Assembly: GCA_016715325.1 (NCBI GenBank)
Contig: JADKAL010000001.1
Coordinates: forward strand, 186,001-250,000
Source of the DNA: Methylococcaceae bacterium
GTDB lineage: Bacteria > Pseudomonadota > Gammaproteobacteria > Methylococcales > Methylomonadaceae
Reading direction: 5' to 3'
DNA: 64,000 nucleotides
Positions 29,507 through 39,750 of this stretch are shown one piece after another (positions within the stretch are counted from its first letter, which is position 1; each line of letters begins with the position of its first letter). Below the pieces are notes generated by a model that ran no database searches, was not told where the DNA came from, and was given only the letters and a program-made list of their open reading frames with translations. The position numbers and the translations under genes were made by a program.

Positions 29507-29562
29507 GTAGGGTGCGTTTACGTACCAATTTACCGTTAAAAGGTGCGTAAAACGTACCCTAC
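29507..29562. repeat. Inverted-repeat element, GTAGGGTGCG family
   Basis: Arms GTAGGGTGCGTTTACGTACC (29507-29526) and GGTGCGTAAAACGTACCCTAC-type complement (29542-29562) make a 56-base hairpin element. Another copy lies at 60131-60178 and a fragment at 27687-27705. Confidence 0.75.
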
Positions 29563-29579
29563 GAAATAGAAATAATTCA

Positions 29580-30622
29580 ATGAACCAACAACGAAAGCCA
29601 TCGCCCTCATCTCCGGCGGACTCGATTCCATGCTGGCGGCGAAGACGGTAATGGAGCAAGGCGTACATGTCGAGGGCATCAATTTTTTCACCGGCTTTTG
29701 CGTGGAAGGCCATACCCATGCCATCCGCGAGAAGGATAAGGCCAAACCCAAGCGCAACAATGCCTTGTGGGTGGCGGAGCAGTTGGGCATCAAGCTGCAT
29801 ATTGTCGATGTCATTGAAGAATATAAAAAAGTGCTGATTAATCCCAAGCACGGGTACGGCGCAAACATGAACCCCTGCCTGGATTGCAAAATCTTCATGG
29901 TTAATAAGGCCAAGCAGTGGATCAGCGAAAACGGTTTCGACTATATCATTACCGGCGAAGTCATCGGGCAACGACCAATGTCGCAACGTAAATGGACGAT
30001 GCCGATCATTGCCGAACAATCGGGCGCGGATGACCGATTGCTTCGCCCTTTATGCGCCAAGAACCTTGCGCCCACCTTGCCTGAGCGGGAAGGGTGGGTC
30101 GACCGGGAAAAACTGCACAGTATTACCGGGCGTTCGCGTAAACCGCAGATGGCGATGGCTGAAAAATTCGGCTTAAAAGATTACGCCCAACCCGCAGGCG
30201 GCTGTTGTTTCCTGACCGATAAGTTTTATTCTGCGAAGTTGGTCGACTTGTGGACAGCCCGGCAAAGCAAAGATTACGAACTGGATGATGTCATGCTGCT
30301 AAAAGTCGGTCGGCATATCCGCCCTAAACCGCACTTTAAAATGATCATCGCACGGGAAGAAGGTGAAGGCCGCTTCATGGAAGGCTATCGGCGGGATTTT
30401 ATCAGCATGGTCTGCACCAGTCATACCGGGCCTATGGTGTTGCTGGACGGTGAGCCCTCGGCGGAAGATTTGTATTTGGCGGCGAGCATTACTGCACGCT
30501 ACGGACAGGGCAAAAATGCTGACCAGGTCGACATGACAATCAGGGATAAAGACGGTTCGGAACGCACCATTCAAGTCAAACCCTTAGCCGGGGAAAAACT
30601 GCCGGAGGAATGGGTGATATGA
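29580..30622 (+). CDS. PP-loop ATPase, MnmA/ThiI-like sulfur-transfer enzyme (frameshift near start)
   Basis: A ~347-residue protein. The PP-loop reads IALISGGLDSMLAAK; Cys pairs follow in NPCLDCKIFM near residue 105 and PAGGCCFLTD near 210. This arrangement fits tRNA-thiolating enzymes and their relatives (COG0482-like), which activate a uridine with ATP and add sulfur. No in-frame start exists before the PP-loop; ATG 29580 is out of frame by one base, so one base seems to be missing between 29583 and 29594, probably an A before ACGAAA. Its stop overlaps the start of a TusA-like sulfur carrier (ATGA), strongly suggesting that the carrier feeds sulfur to this enzyme. The substrate is inferred, not known. 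Confidence 0.75.
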
Positions 30623-30849
30623 TAAAAGAAGTGCTGAATGCGCGGCGTTTACTCTGTCCCTTGCCGGTCATCCGAACCCAGGATAAGGTCAAGCAATTGC
30701 AACCCGGCGATCAATTGGAAGTGATCTGCACCGATCCCGGCGTGATGCAGGATATTCCGGCCTGGTGCCGGATTAACGGGCATACGGTGCTGGAAACCCG
30801 TTCCGGCGATCATGAGTATGTGATTGTTTTGGAAGTGGGTAGTTGTTAA
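30619..30849 (+). CDS. TusA-family sulfur carrier
   Basis: A 76-residue protein with the TusA core: LNARRLLCPLPVIRTQ, where the Cys of CPLP carries persulfide. GDQLEVICTDPGVMQDIP is the second typical block. ATG 30619 overlaps the stop of the PP-loop gene, and GGAGG lies about 11 bases upstream. TusA proteins relay sulfur to thiolation enzymes; here the partner is most likely the upstream PP-loop protein. Confidence 0.9.
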   Translation: MIKEVLNARRLLCPLPVIRTQDKVKQLQPGDQLEVICTDPGVMQDIPAWCRINGHTVLETRSGDHEYVIVLEVGSC

Positions 30850-30999
30850 CTATAGATTCGGCCTTGTGAAGTTTTAATTTCCTTTCGGCTTTGCTCAGGT
30901 GACGTGATTTAGTATTCGTGCTTTTCCACAGCGTTCCCTGAGCGGAGTCGAAGGGGACGCATACTCATTTGTTTAAACTTTAAAAGGCCGGATCAATAG
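30850..30999. repeat. MITE-like element, CTATWGATTCGGCC termini (copy 1)
   Basis: Left end CTATAGATTCGGCC (30850-30863) and a right end GGCCGGATCAATAG (30986-30999) are inverted. The inside carries GAGCGGAGTCGAAGG-type sequence also found in the other copies (39548-39664, 58402-58567). It begins one base after the tusA stop. Related TTCGACAA/TTGTCGAA palindromic sequence continues to about 31103, just before argJ. Confidence 0.65.
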
Positions 31000-31146
31000 A
31001 AGGATATTGAATTCATTCATGGTTCGACAATCTCACTACGAACGGTTGATGATAGGGTGGAAATAAATACCGTTCGCACTCAGCTTGTCGAAGTGCGTAC
31101 GATATAATTTAAGCTCAATCACTATTACTTAAGAGATAAAACAACA

Positions 31147-32361
31147 ATGGCCGTCGGACAAAACGAATTCCCCACTATGCCGCCCATTCCCGGCATCAAG
31201 TTAGGCACGACCAATGCCGGTATCAAACAAACCGTTAGAGACGATCTACTGCTTATAGCGATGGCTGAAAAGGCAACGTGCGCGGCTGTGTTTACCAAAA
31301 ATGCTTTTTGCGCGGCACCGGTGCTGGTCGCAAAAGAACATTTGAAAAATAAGCCAAGATGGCTACTGATTAATTCGGGAAATGCGAATGCCGGAACCGG
31401 ATTGCAGGGCTATGAAGACGCCAAGGCGACTTGTCATCAGGTGGCGGCAGAGGCGGACGGCAAAGCCAATCAAGTCCTGCCGTTTTCTACCGGCGTTATC
31501 GGTCAGCGTTTGCCGGTAGATAAGGTTAAGGCGGGTGTTCCCGGTGCGTTCAGTAAATTAAACGAAGACAACTGGGATAAGGCCGCGCGCGCCATTATGA
31601 CCACCGATACCTTTCCCAAGGGTGTAACCCAAACGATTATGCTAGACGGTCATGCCGTTACCATTAACGGCATCTCCAAAGGCGCGGGTATGATTCAACC
31701 CGACATGGCGACAATGCTGGCTTTTCTTGCGACTGATGCAAAAATCGCCCAACCTTTGTTGCAAAGTTGTTTAGCGAAGGCGGTTGAGCAATCGTTCAAC
31801 CGGATTACCGTTGACGGCGATACCTCCACCAACGATGCCTGTGTTTTGATGGCGAGCGGCTTATCGTTGGCACCGGAAATTACAGAGAATAGTTCTCAAT
31901 ATCAACAGTTTGCCGATACAGTACTTTCGGTTTGTAAGCAGTTGGCGGAATTGATCGTCCGCGACGGCGAAGGCGCGACCAAACTAATGCGCATCGTCGT
32001 CGAACAAGCGCAAAGCGATGAAGAAGCGGTGCGAGTCGGTAAAACAATTGCGCATTCGCCTTTAGTGAAGACTGCATTTTTCGCGAGCGATCCCAATTGG
32101 GGGCGTATTTTGGCGGCAGTCGGTCGTGCCGGAGTCGCTTATATGGTGCTGACCGATGTTCAGATTTATCTGGATGATGTTTGTATCGTTAGAAGCGGCG
32201 GTGTGGCCAACGACTATACCGAAGCTGCAGGTCAGCGCGTTATGGATCAGGAAGAAATTACCGTTACGATAAAATTGGGTCGGGGGCAAGCCTATCAAGA
32301 AGTGTTAACCTGTGATTTTTCTTACGATTATGTGAAGATTAATGCGGAATATAGGACTTGA
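31147..32361 (+). CDS. argJ: Bifunctional glutamate N-acetyltransferase / ornithine acetyltransferase
   Basis: A 404-residue ArgJ that transfers acetyl from N-acetylornithine to glutamate, recycling acetyl in arginine synthesis. The self-cleavage site is seen in KGAGMIQPDMATMLAFLATD near residue 180, where the Thr after MA becomes the nucleophile. NRITVDGDTSTNDACV near 220 is also conserved. Start PPIPGIKLGTT is typical. It is separate from argG. Confidence 0.96.
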   Translation: MAVGQNEFPTMPPIPGIKLGTTNAGIKQTVRDDLLLIAMAEKATCAAVFTKNAFCAAPVLVAKEHLKNKPRWLLINSGNANAGTGLQGYEDAKATCHQVAAEADGKANQVLPFSTGVIGQRLPVDKVKAGVPGAFSKLNEDNWDKAARAIMTTDTFPKGVTQTIMLDGHAVTINGISKGAGMIQPDMATMLAFLATDAKIAQPLLQSCLAKAVEQSFNRITVDGDTSTNDACVLMASGLSLAPEITENSSQYQQFADTVLSVCKQLAELIVRDGEGATKLMRIVVEQAQSDEEAVRVGKTIAHSPLVKTAFFASDPNWGRILAAVGRAGVAYMVLTDVQIYLDDVCIVRSGGVANDYTEAAGQRVMDQEEITVTIKLGRGQAYQEVLTCDFSYDYVKINAEYRT

Positions 32362-32513
32362 GATATTGATGTAGCTTGCCCGGAGGTATTTTTTTTCGGA
32401 CGTTGACAAAAGGTACTCCTGTTCCTTTTGAAACGTGCCTTATCTCCTTGGGCTTCATCAAATTAAATGCCAATGCTCAACAGTGAATCACAACAAGAGC
32501 AGGGATTTATTGC

Positions 32514-32540
32514 GGAAGGGCTACGTTAAGTAGCTCTTCC
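32514..32540. terminator. Hairpin downstream of argJ
   Basis: GGAAGGGCTAC (32514-32524) pairs with GTAGCTCTTCC (32530-32540) around a GTTAA loop with one G-T pair. A smaller GTAGC/GCTAC hairpin follows. No T tract is present, so this may be a repeat rather than a true terminator. Confidence 0.4.
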
Positions 32541-32624
32541 ACAAAACGATTTGAATCGTTGCGTAGCCCGAACTCGCTACTTGTCATGTTTCGAGTTGTC
32601 GCTAGATAAAAGCAGCATTACCAC

Positions 32625-33542
32625 TCAACGTACAGCTATCATAAATACCGTCGGTCCTAAGTCTACGGAGTTCCAGCCCCATCCTTGATGATCGTCTTGC
32701 CAAGCACGATGACCAAATCCCCAGCCGCGTCTATCATGGTTACAGGGGCTTCCAACTACAACATAACCCGTCTGAGAAGGTATGAAAATATTATTAGTGA
32801 TTCCTATGTGTAAACCGTTATATGTATTGAAGTTACTACCATTCCAATAGTAAGTGCTGTTAACGGCAGAGCATGTGTAGATTTTATCAGCAGATATAGG
32901 GATGGTTAATGCTGCCCCAGTAGCGACCCGTGTGAATCGAAGTTGGGTAATAGCACCAGGAATCCCTGTTTTGTCAACACCCCAGTTACCGGTACCCGGT
33001 GTGCCGAAAGTCTTCCCCCAATTAGCTGGATTGTCGCTTCGGAACAGCACTTGCCAGCCGCCTCCGGCGGTGGTCATATCACAAAAAACTTTTACCGCAG
33101 GTTGTATCCCTTTGGACACCCAATAAACGCCAGTTAAAAAGGCTGGGAAGCGAAGGTGGATCGCTTTGCAGGATTCAGCTGCAGTGCTGGCGTCCAAACC
33201 GGTCTTGACAGGACCTTGCAGGTTTACTGTCATTTTTATCTGGTCGGTTGGGTGGACTACAAGTCCGGCTTCCATGCAGTCCCAGTAACGCATACCGGGT
33301 GTGATGGTGATATTTATCGTTTCCGAGGTTGTTAGGTTTTTACAAATAACATTTCCAGTATTTAGGATTATTCCATTAGGCCAACCGCCAATTCCGCCAA
33401 CTACTGCATTTGATGGTGAAACTACAAGCGTTAATAAAAGTGTAATAATAAATAAGTTAACTTTCAGGTTTCTAAATAACCCGAATAAGGATTGATATTT
33501 AAATGTGTTTTGTAATATTGATATATGTTCTTGATAAAACAT
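32625..33542 (-). CDS. Secreted protein with fibrinogen-like C-terminal domain
   Basis: A 305-residue protein. A basic lead and a hydrophobic segment (LFIITLLLTLVVSPSNA, to about residue 46) form a signal peptide or anchor. Residues ~50-115 include paired Cys (VICKNL, YWDCME). From ~120, SCKAIHLRFPAFLTGVYWV, VFCDMTTAGGGWQVLFRS and a late GSPCNHDRRGWGFGHR match the fibrinogen-related/collagen C-propeptide-like pattern, domains that usually bind sugars or acetyl groups. ATG 33542 has GAGGAG six bases upstream. The base composition is lower in GC than neighbouring housekeeping genes. A role in surface recognition or adhesion is inferred. Confidence 0.75.
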   Translation of the reverse strand: MFYQEHISILQNTFKYQSLFGLFRNLKVNLFIITLLLTLVVSPSNAVVGGIGGWPNGIILNTGNVICKNLTTSETINITITPGMRYWDCMEAGLVVHPTDQIKMTVNLQGPVKTGLDASTAAESCKAIHLRFPAFLTGVYWVSKGIQPAVKVFCDMTTAGGGWQVLFRSDNPANWGKTFGTPGTGNWGVDKTGIPGAITQLRFTRVATGAALTIPISADKIYTCSAVNSTYYWNGSNFNTYNGLHIGITNNIFIPSQTGYVVVGSPCNHDRRGWGFGHRAWQDDHQGWGWNSVDLGPTVFMIAVR

Positions 33543-34106
33543 AGTGTTCTCCTCGTCTGTTAGCAGGGCCGGACTTAATACACATACATTGGCGGTAACG
33601 GCTCTTTTCAGCTAAGTGATCTTTTGACTTACAAAATGAATGAACCCTAGCGGATAAAGTCAACCGTCATATTAATAATATGAAATGCTGAATATTGGTA
33701 AATGCTAAATTGTCGAAATTAAAATCAAAGTTAATAAAATCAGTTAAATAAAATTTATCCGGCAATTGCCAATTTCTGCAAAATTCCAATCATATGAAAA
33801 TATGTAAGTAATACTAATCTGTAATTTTTATATCGTTTTGATATAAATCAAGAAAGCTTTGCAATTTATTTCAAGAATCAGAGTGATTTTGAAAGTTTAA
33901 CCCTTTTTAGTCGTTGACGAATTATTATTATGGTGCAGGTTTCTGATTTAATACTGTAAAGTTTTAGGGTTGATTTGCGGCGCAACATATACAGATGCAT
34001 CTGTTTTGACTAAATTATGAGCGCGGCGTATTTCGACCATCAGGATTGGAAAAATGCGACTCTAAATTTCACTACGTGACTTTTGATGCGATCAAATATA
34101 ATTAAC
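33543..34106. other. 564-base AT-rich intergenic region
   Basis: It lies between divergent genes and must hold their promoters. No supported gene, repeat-family member or tRNA was seen. AT-rich stretches around 33650-33870 are consistent with a boundary of transferred DNA. Confidence 0.4.
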
Positions 34107-35033
34107 ATGAACTCTCAGCAAGTAGCCGTTGGCGTAATCAAAAATCCATCCGGACAAACTTTAATTTCACTTCGGAACGAAAAGCTCCATCAAGGCGGTC
34201 TATGGGAATTTCCGGGCGGTAAAATTGAAGCTTCGGAAACCGTTGATCAAGCTTTAGCGCGTGAGCTTAAAGAAGAATTGGATATTGATGTTCGCGCGGC
34301 AGTACCGCTAATTACTATTAACCATCAATATCCCGAGCTGGCAGTTCAACTGATCGTTTATTCGGTAGAGCAATTTTCCGGCGAAGTTAAAAGCTGCGAA
34401 GGCCAGCCGTTTCTTTGGGTTAATCCCGATGATTTGATCAACTACGCTTTTCCTAAAGCGAACAAACCGATAATAGCTGCAGCGCGTTTGCCTGATTCTT
34501 ACGCCATACTCGACGATGCTGATCCTTCGCGTTTGTCGTCTAATCTCAAGAAAATGCTGGATAACGGAATTAAGCTTATTCAGGCGCGTTTTAAGCATTT
34601 ACCGTCAGCTCAAATAAAAGCGTTCATCCAAGAAGCTTATCCTCTGGTTCAGGCGCATAATGCCTGTTTATTGATGAATTCAGGAAGCGCCGATTGGGAG
34701 CAATTCGAGGTAGACGGCGTTCATTTGACCAGTCGTGATTTAATGTCGACCGACAAACGGCCTGCTAACATGGAATGGGTAGCGGCATCTTGCCACAATC
34801 TTGAAGAATTGTGGCATGCCGAACAAATCGGCGTCGATTTTGCCGTCTTGGCGCCCGTTCTGCCTACGCCGACACACCCCGATGCTGAATCGTTGGGTTG
34901 GGCGCGGTTTGCCGAGCTGGTTGCGCACGTCAATCTGCCGGTTTATGCTTTGGGCGGCCTTTCTAAATCCGATGTCGTTGTCGCGCGTGAAGCCGGAGCG
35001 CAAGGAATTGCAGGAATTCGGGCGTTTTTGTGA
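34107..35033 (+). CDS. Nudix (MutT-like) hydrolase fused to a ThiE-like domain
   Basis: A 308-residue fusion. The N-terminal MutT half begins MNSQQVAVGVIKNPSG and has the Nudix box GGKIEASETVDQALAREL followed by KEELDI; such enzymes remove 8-oxo-dGTP from the nucleotide pool. The C-terminal ~180 residues form a thiamine-phosphate-synthase-like barrel (KLIQARFKHLPS, LLMNSGSADWEQFEVDGVHL, YALGGLSKSDVVVAREAGAQ). This MutT-TenI/ThiE fusion is known in gammaproteobacteria; the role of the second half is unclear. The start at 34107 is chosen by domain; in-frame ATG at 34086 is also possible. Confidence 0.88.
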   Translation: MNSQQVAVGVIKNPSGQTLISLRNEKLHQGGLWEFPGGKIEASETVDQALARELKEELDIDVRAAVPLITINHQYPELAVQLIVYSVEQFSGEVKSCEGQPFLWVNPDDLINYAFPKANKPIIAAARLPDSYAILDDADPSRLSSNLKKMLDNGIKLIQARFKHLPSAQIKAFIQEAYPLVQAHNACLLMNSGSADWEQFEVDGVHLTSRDLMSTDKRPANMEWVAASCHNLEELWHAEQIGVDFAVLAPVLPTPTHPDAESLGWARFAELVAHVNLPVYALGGLSKSDVVVAREAGAQGIAGIRAFL

Positions 35034-35111
35034 TTTCTTTGATAAAGTGAGTCGCATTCTAGCCGCTGATGTTTTTTCGTGGCATGATGACTCACTTAAT
35101 ATTTTAAGTCT

Positions 35112-37019
35112 ATGAAATTAAATAGCTTGTTAAAATTTACCTGGATTTTTATGTTTCTGCCTGTTTGTGTATCGGCGGATAAACTCAACGATCAGCGGGA
35201 AGCTTTTTTGCAAGCGGAAAAATATCTAACCGAAAAAAACGAAACCGGGTTTTTTGAAGTCAGTTCAAGTCTGACAGACTATCCGCTTTACCCATATTTA
35301 CGTTATCAATGGGTAAAGGAGCATTTAGACAATAGCGGCCTAATGCTCGCTTTTTTATCCGATTTTAAAAATACCCGATATGCCGGAGCATTGCGTTCAA
35401 AATGGCTGGATTATCTTGCGGAGCAAGGTCGTTGGCAGGATTTTGCGCGAAACTATTTGGAAGACGAGAGTAGCGGCGACGATTGCCGATGGCATTGGGC
35501 AAAATACCAAACAGGTCAATCGGAACAGGCTTTTTCGGAAGCAAAACGGCTGTGGCTTTTAGGGCAATCCATAGAAAAATATTGCCAGCCGTTGTTTTCG
35601 GTTTTTGAAAAATCACCATTGCTTACCCAGGATTTGATTTGGCAACGATTTGAAAATGCAATCGAAAATAATCATGTCGAAGCAGCGAAGACAACCTTAC
35701 GCTTGATAAAACAACCTGAGCGTAAAAAGGCCGAAACTTGGCTGCAACTTCATCAAAAACCCGATTTGGTTACGGATAAACGGTATTGGGAGGATAAAAC
35801 CGCTCAAACCGGCCGTTTATTTGCCCATGCTGTTAAACGTTTGGCAAATGCCGATCTCGAAAAAGCCATAATTGTTTGGGACGCCAAGCGGGATGATTTC
35901 CAAATTGAGAAACCGGTTGCCGATGCCGTCGAACGCAAGTTCGGTTTAGCGCTGCTCGGTAAGAAAGACAATCGAGCCTATTCGCATTTAAGCAAAGTCT
36001 CAGAGCCTGATGAAGAAACCAGATCGGCGGAAGTGAGGGCTGCTTTGCTCGAACAAATTTGGCAGCATGTTAATACGGCGATTTCCGGTTTAACATCCGT
36101 CGAACGCCAAGAACCCAAGTGGCGCTATTGGCAAGCGCGGGCATTGCAAGAAACCGGGAATAAGCAACAAGCCGATACGCTTTATAAGGCCCTGGCAACG
36201 GACCGCAGTTTTTACGGGTTTATGGCGGCGGATACTGTCAACCTGCCTTATAAAATGAACGATTCACCGGTAAAAGTGAGTGATGAAGCAATTAAGCGAT
36301 TATCTGATGAGACTAACTTTAAAGCTTGTTGGGAGTTGAAGTGGCTGAGTAAAGATTTGGAATCTCGTCGGCAATGGCAATTCGCCATTAAAAATTTATC
36401 GAAAGAAGAACTGCTCATCGCTGCAAAATTGGCGCAGCAATGGCATTGGGATCAACAAGCCATTACCACGTTGGTCAAAGCCGACTATTGGGACGATATG
36501 GCAATTCGGTTTCCGTTGAACTATCTTGGCGAGGTACAAAGTAGCGCTGAAAAGCATTCTCTCGAACCGGCTTTGCTATTCGGTCTGATGCGTCAGGAAA
36601 GCATGCTGGATAAAAATGCAGAATCTTCTGCCGGCGCTAAAGGCTTGATGCAGCTGATGCCTGAGACTGCAAAAAGAATCGCACAGACCTTGCACGAGCC
36701 TTGGCAATCGGATGCGGATTTATTTAAGCCGGAATTAAATATCCACTTCGGCCGGTATTATTTTAAAGATTTGTTATCTCGATTTAATAACCATCTTGCG
36801 GTTGCAGGAGCGGCTTATAATGCCGGGCCCAGTCGAGCAATAAAATGGTTGCCCACTGTGTCGGCTATTCCTGCCGATGTTTGGATTGAAACAATACCGT
36901 TCAAGGAAACCAGAAAATATGTTTCTACCGTACTTTCTTACGCCATTGTTTATCAACAACGACTGAAAAAAGGCAGTCTTAAATTAAAGAATTTAATGCG
37001 CGATGTGCAGCCCGAATAA
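35112..37019 (+). CDS. slt: Soluble lytic murein transglycosylase
   Basis: A 635-residue periplasmic enzyme that cleaves glycan strands to 1,6-anhydro-muropeptides. A signal peptide ([17 protein letters not shown]) is followed by a ~430-residue alpha-helical superhelix, the doughnut-shaped U-domain. The catalytic SLT domain begins near 475: [19 protein letters not shown] has the catalytic Glu, then [13 protein letters not shown] and [12 protein letters not shown]. Length matches Slt70. It lies between the Nudix-ThiE gene and fabA on the same strand. Confidence 0.94.
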   Translation: MKLNSLLKFTWIFMFLPVCVSADKLNDQREAFLQAEKYLTEKNETGFFEVSSSLTDYPLYPYLRYQWVKEHLDNSGLMLAFLSDFKNTRYAGALRSKWLDYLAEQGRWQDFARNYLEDESSGDDCRWHWAKYQTGQSEQAFSEAKRLWLLGQSIEKYCQPLFSVFEKSPLLTQDLIWQRFENAIENNHVEAAKTTLRLIKQPERKKAETWLQLHQKPDLVTDKRYWEDKTAQTGRLFAHAVKRLANADLEKAIIVWDAKRDDFQIEKPVADAVERKFGLALLGKKDNRAYSHLSKVSEPDEETRSAEVRAALLEQIWQHVNTAISGLTSVERQEPKWRYWQARALQETGNKQQADTLYKALATDRSFYGFMAADTVNLPYKMNDSPVKVSDEAIKRLSDETNFKACWELKWLSKDLESRRQWQFAIKNLSKEELLIAAKLAQQWHWDQQAITTLVKADYWDDMAIRFPLNYLGEVQSSAEKHSLEPALLFGLMRQESMLDKNAESSAGAKGLMQLMPETAKRIAQTLHEPWQSDADLFKPELNIHFGRYYFKDLLSRFNNHLAVAGAAYNAGPSRAIKWLPTVSAIPADVWIETIPFKETRKYVSTVLSYAIVYQQRLKKGSLKLKNLMRDVQPE

Positions 37020-37102
37020 AAATAGAGCTGATTTTTTCAACTATCTGTAAGATAATAATGTGTTTTATAAAAATTACAGATAACAAGGTTCGGAATATCG
37101 TT

Positions 37103-37621
37103 ATGTCGAAACAGCATAGTTTAACCTATGAAGAGTTGCTGAAGTCAGGAAGGGGCGAGCTATACGGACCTGCTAATGCGCAGTTGCCGTTACCGCCCAT
37201 GCTCATGATGGACAGGATTACCCTAATTACCGACGAAGGCGGCAAGTACGGCAAGGGGCAAATTATTGCCGAGTTGGATATCAATCCGGACTTGTGGTTT
37301 TTTGCTTGTCATTTTCAGGGCGATCCCGTGATGCCCGGATGTCTTGGTTTAGACGCCATGTGGCAATTAGTCGGATTTTTCCTATGCTGGATGGGCGGGC
37401 CGGGAAAAGGCCGTGCATTGGGGGCGGGGGAGGTCAAATTTTTTGGTCAAGTGTTGCCGACCGCAAAGTTAGTCACTTATCGCATTGACATTAAAAAGTT
37501 GATTATGCGTAGCAAAATTAACATGGCAATTGCCGATGCCAGTATGGAAGTCGACGGCAAAGAAATTTACACCGCCACTGACCTTCGGGTTGGCTTGTTT
37601 ACCGATTTGGCGGCATTTTAG
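37103..37621 (+). CDS. fabA: 3-hydroxydecanoyl-ACP dehydratase/isomerase
   Basis: A 172-residue enzyme that dehydrates 3-hydroxydecanoyl-ACP and isomerises the product to the cis-3 form, the branch point of unsaturated fatty-acid synthesis. The hot-dog active site is seen in [20 protein letters not shown] (catalytic His and Asp). [20 protein letters not shown] is the usual start, so ATG 37103 is chosen over 37058. It is eight bases from fabB, forming the classical pair. Confidence 0.96.
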   Translation: MSKQHSLTYEELLKSGRGELYGPANAQLPLPPMLMMDRITLITDEGGKYGKGQIIAELDINPDLWFFACHFQGDPVMPGCLGLDAMWQLVGFFLCWMGGPGKGRALGAGEVKFFGQVLPTAKLVTYRIDIKKLIMRSKINMAIADASMEVDGKEIYTATDLRVGLFTDLAAF

Positions 37622-37629
37622 GGGTAAAG

Positions 37630-38850
37630 ATGAAAAGAGTTGTCATCACCGGTTTAGGTATAGTTTCCAGCATCGGTAATAATAAAGCTGAAGTCCTCGA
37701 TTCTCTAAAACAAGGCCGTTCGGGTATTGTTTTTTCCGATGTTTACAAAGAAATGGGCTTTCGTAGCCATGTGCATGGCGCAATCAACATCGATCAGGAT
37801 GAGTTTATCGATCGTAAAGTCAAACGCTTTATGGGTGACGGTGCTGCCTACAATTACATCGCTATGCAGCAGGCGATTGCCGATGCCGGTCTTGAAGATT
37901 CAGACGTAAGCAATATTAGAACCGGATTGGTGGTCGGTTCCGGCGGGCCTTCTACCTCCAATCAGGTAGAAGCAGCGGACATCCTTCGTGAAAAAGGTAT
38001 TAAGAAAGTCGGGCCTTATATGGTGACCCGTAACATGTCCAGCACCAATACCGCCTGTTTGGCCACACCGTTCAAAATCAAAGGCGTTAATTATTCCATT
38101 ACCTCCGCTTGTTCCACTAGCGCGCATTGTATCGGTCATGCCTCGGAATTAATTCAACTGGGTAAGCAAGACATCGTATTTGCCGGCGGCGGCGAAGAAT
38201 TGCACTGGACCCTATCAATGTTGTTCGATGCAATGGGCGCCTTGTCGTCTAAATACAACGATGCGCCGGATACAGCTTCCCGGCCTTACGATGTCAACCG
38301 CGACGGCTTTGTGATTTCCGGCGGCGGCGGAGTGCTGGTCATCGAAGAACTGGAACACGCCAAGGCGCGCGGCGCCAAAATCTATGCTGAATTGACTGGC
38401 TACGGCGCGAATTCGGACGGCTACGACATGGTGCAACCGTCCGGAGAAGGCGCAGTGCGCTGTATGCAAATGGCGATGGCAACCGTCAACGACAAAATCG
38501 ACTACATCAACGCTCACGGCACCAGTACGCCCGTCGGCGACACCAAGGAACTAGAAGCCCTGCGAAGTGTTTTTGGCGCTGACAACGTGCCTTGGGTCAG
38601 TTCCACCAAATCCCTCACCGGTCATGCCTTGGGTGCAGCAGGGGTTAACGAGGCGATTTATTCGTTACTGATGATGGAAAACAACTTTCTTAGCGTATCC
38701 GCGAATATCAACGATCTCGATCCAGGTGCGGCAGGTATTCCGATTGTGCGGGAACGGCAGGATAACGTTACCTTGAATACCATTATGTCGAATAGTTTCG
38801 GTTTCGGCGGCACTAATGCGACATTGATATTTCAGCGTTATAACGGTTAA
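37630..38850 (+). CDS. fabB: 3-ketoacyl-ACP synthase I
   Basis: A 406-residue condensing enzyme that elongates unsaturated acyl-ACP. Catalytic triad residues: Cys in [13 protein letters not shown] near 163, His in [11 protein letters not shown] near 298 and His in GHALGAAG near 333. [14 protein letters not shown] is the usual N-terminus. It is co-transcribed with fabA. Confidence 0.97.
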   Translation: MKRVVITGLGIVSSIGNNKAEVLDSLKQGRSGIVFSDVYKEMGFRSHVHGAINIDQDEFIDRKVKRFMGDGAAYNYIAMQQAIADAGLEDSDVSNIRTGLVVGSGGPSTSNQVEAADILREKGIKKVGPYMVTRNMSSTNTACLATPFKIKGVNYSITSACSTSAHCIGHASELIQLGKQDIVFAGGGEELHWTLSMLFDAMGALSSKYNDAPDTASRPYDVNRDGFVISGGGGVLVIEELEHAKARGAKIYAELTGYGANSDGYDMVQPSGEGAVRCMQMAMATVNDKIDYINAHGTSTPVGDTKELEALRSVFGADNVPWVSSTKSLTGHALGAAGVNEAIYSLLMMENNFLSVSANINDLDPGAAGIPIVRERQDNVTLNTIMSNSFGFGGTNATLIFQRYNG

Positions 38851-38874
38851 AAGTTGTGTGTGGGACTGGGACGC

Positions 38875-38905
38875 CCCCAACAGTTGAGTTAAATCGTTGT
38901 TGGGG
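38875..38905. terminator. Hairpin after fabB
   Basis: CCCCAACA (38875-38882) pairs with TGTTGGGG (38898-38905) with a 15-base loop. It lies 25 bases after the fabB stop but lacks a clear T tract, so terminator function is only likely. Confidence 0.4.
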
Positions 38906-39078
38906 TTCGCAAGTTTACACCAAGCTGTAAGTAGCGTGTTAATCCGGTCTCGTAAAGTTTAAATGTCCTCGTTTTCTTCGACGTTGAGTTTGTCGAAAGT
39001 TTTTAGTGCTTCGACTTCCATCGCACTAACGATTCAAGCCTCAAATATCGAATCAATAGAAAAGTTCGACGATAGATT

Positions 39079-39474
39079 TCATTTAAAATCGACCAGTAAT
39101 TTCACAAGACCGGGTTCGGGGTGCTGAACGCTGGGGATTTTAATATCAGCATTAATGTTTAATACGCTATCTCCTTTTTGCCAGTCTTTACCGTCGAAAC
39201 TAACCCACTCCTTATAAGCATAAATATCTTTCTTTAAGCTGACTTTAGAAGTAGATTCGGAGCTTTCCGTCAACGCCGAGCCGCTTATGGATGTAACGAC
39301 GGGAATCGCTTTTCCGGCCGGGAAATGGAGTACGAACTCGCCGTTTTTAGGCGGTTTATCGCCGAACTCGACCACGGGAACGGTTGCCAGGGACTCGGCG
39401 GTCGGCGGTTGCAGTGCGCATCCGGCAAGTCCGTACAGTAAAATAAGATAACGCCCTTGCGATAAAATTTTCAT
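39079..39474 (-). CDS. Small putative lipoprotein of unknown function
   Basis: A 131-residue protein with a lipoprotein-type leader (ILLYGLAGC, Cys near residue 19). The mature part is beta-rich, with FVLHFPAGKAIPVVTSISG and KEWVSFDGKDWQKGDSVL. No family is recognised. It is transcribed alone and is flanked by repeat DNA on both sides. Confidence 0.7.
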   Translation of the reverse strand: MKILSQGRYLILLYGLAGCALQPPTAESLATVPVVEFGDKPPKNGEFVLHFPAGKAIPVVTSISGSALTESSESTSKVSLKKDIYAYKEWVSFDGKDWQKGDSVLNINADIKIPSVQHPEPGLVKLLVDFK

Positions 39475-39547
39475 AATTTAAGCCTCGTGTTAAATAATCA
39501 ACTGAAGAATTATACTAGCGCTTATGTTAACCGGAGGTTACAAAAAC

Positions 39548-39664
39548 TATTGATTCGGCCTTTTAAAGTCTGAATCGTTCGTGCTGAGCGAGTCGAAGCA
39601 CAGACCGCCTTTCGACAGGCTCAAGACGAACGGAAGTAAATACTTCATAGGGCCGAATCTATTG
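39548..39664. repeat. MITE-like element, CTATWGATTCGGCC termini (copy 2)
   Basis: The clearest copy: CTATTGATTCGGCC (39548... to 39560) and GGCCGAATCTATTG (39651-39664) are terminal inverted repeats. Inside is a second inverted pair, TGAGCGAGTCGAAGC and TTTCGACAGGCTCA. The length is 117 bases with no coding capacity. Confidence 0.75.
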
Positions 39665-39750
39665 TTTAACCGGCGTAAAATTTTGAATTGGTGGCGTTTA
39701 GCAAAGTCCGAACCGGTCATGACGCTTGTTAACAGGTTATAAAATAACCG

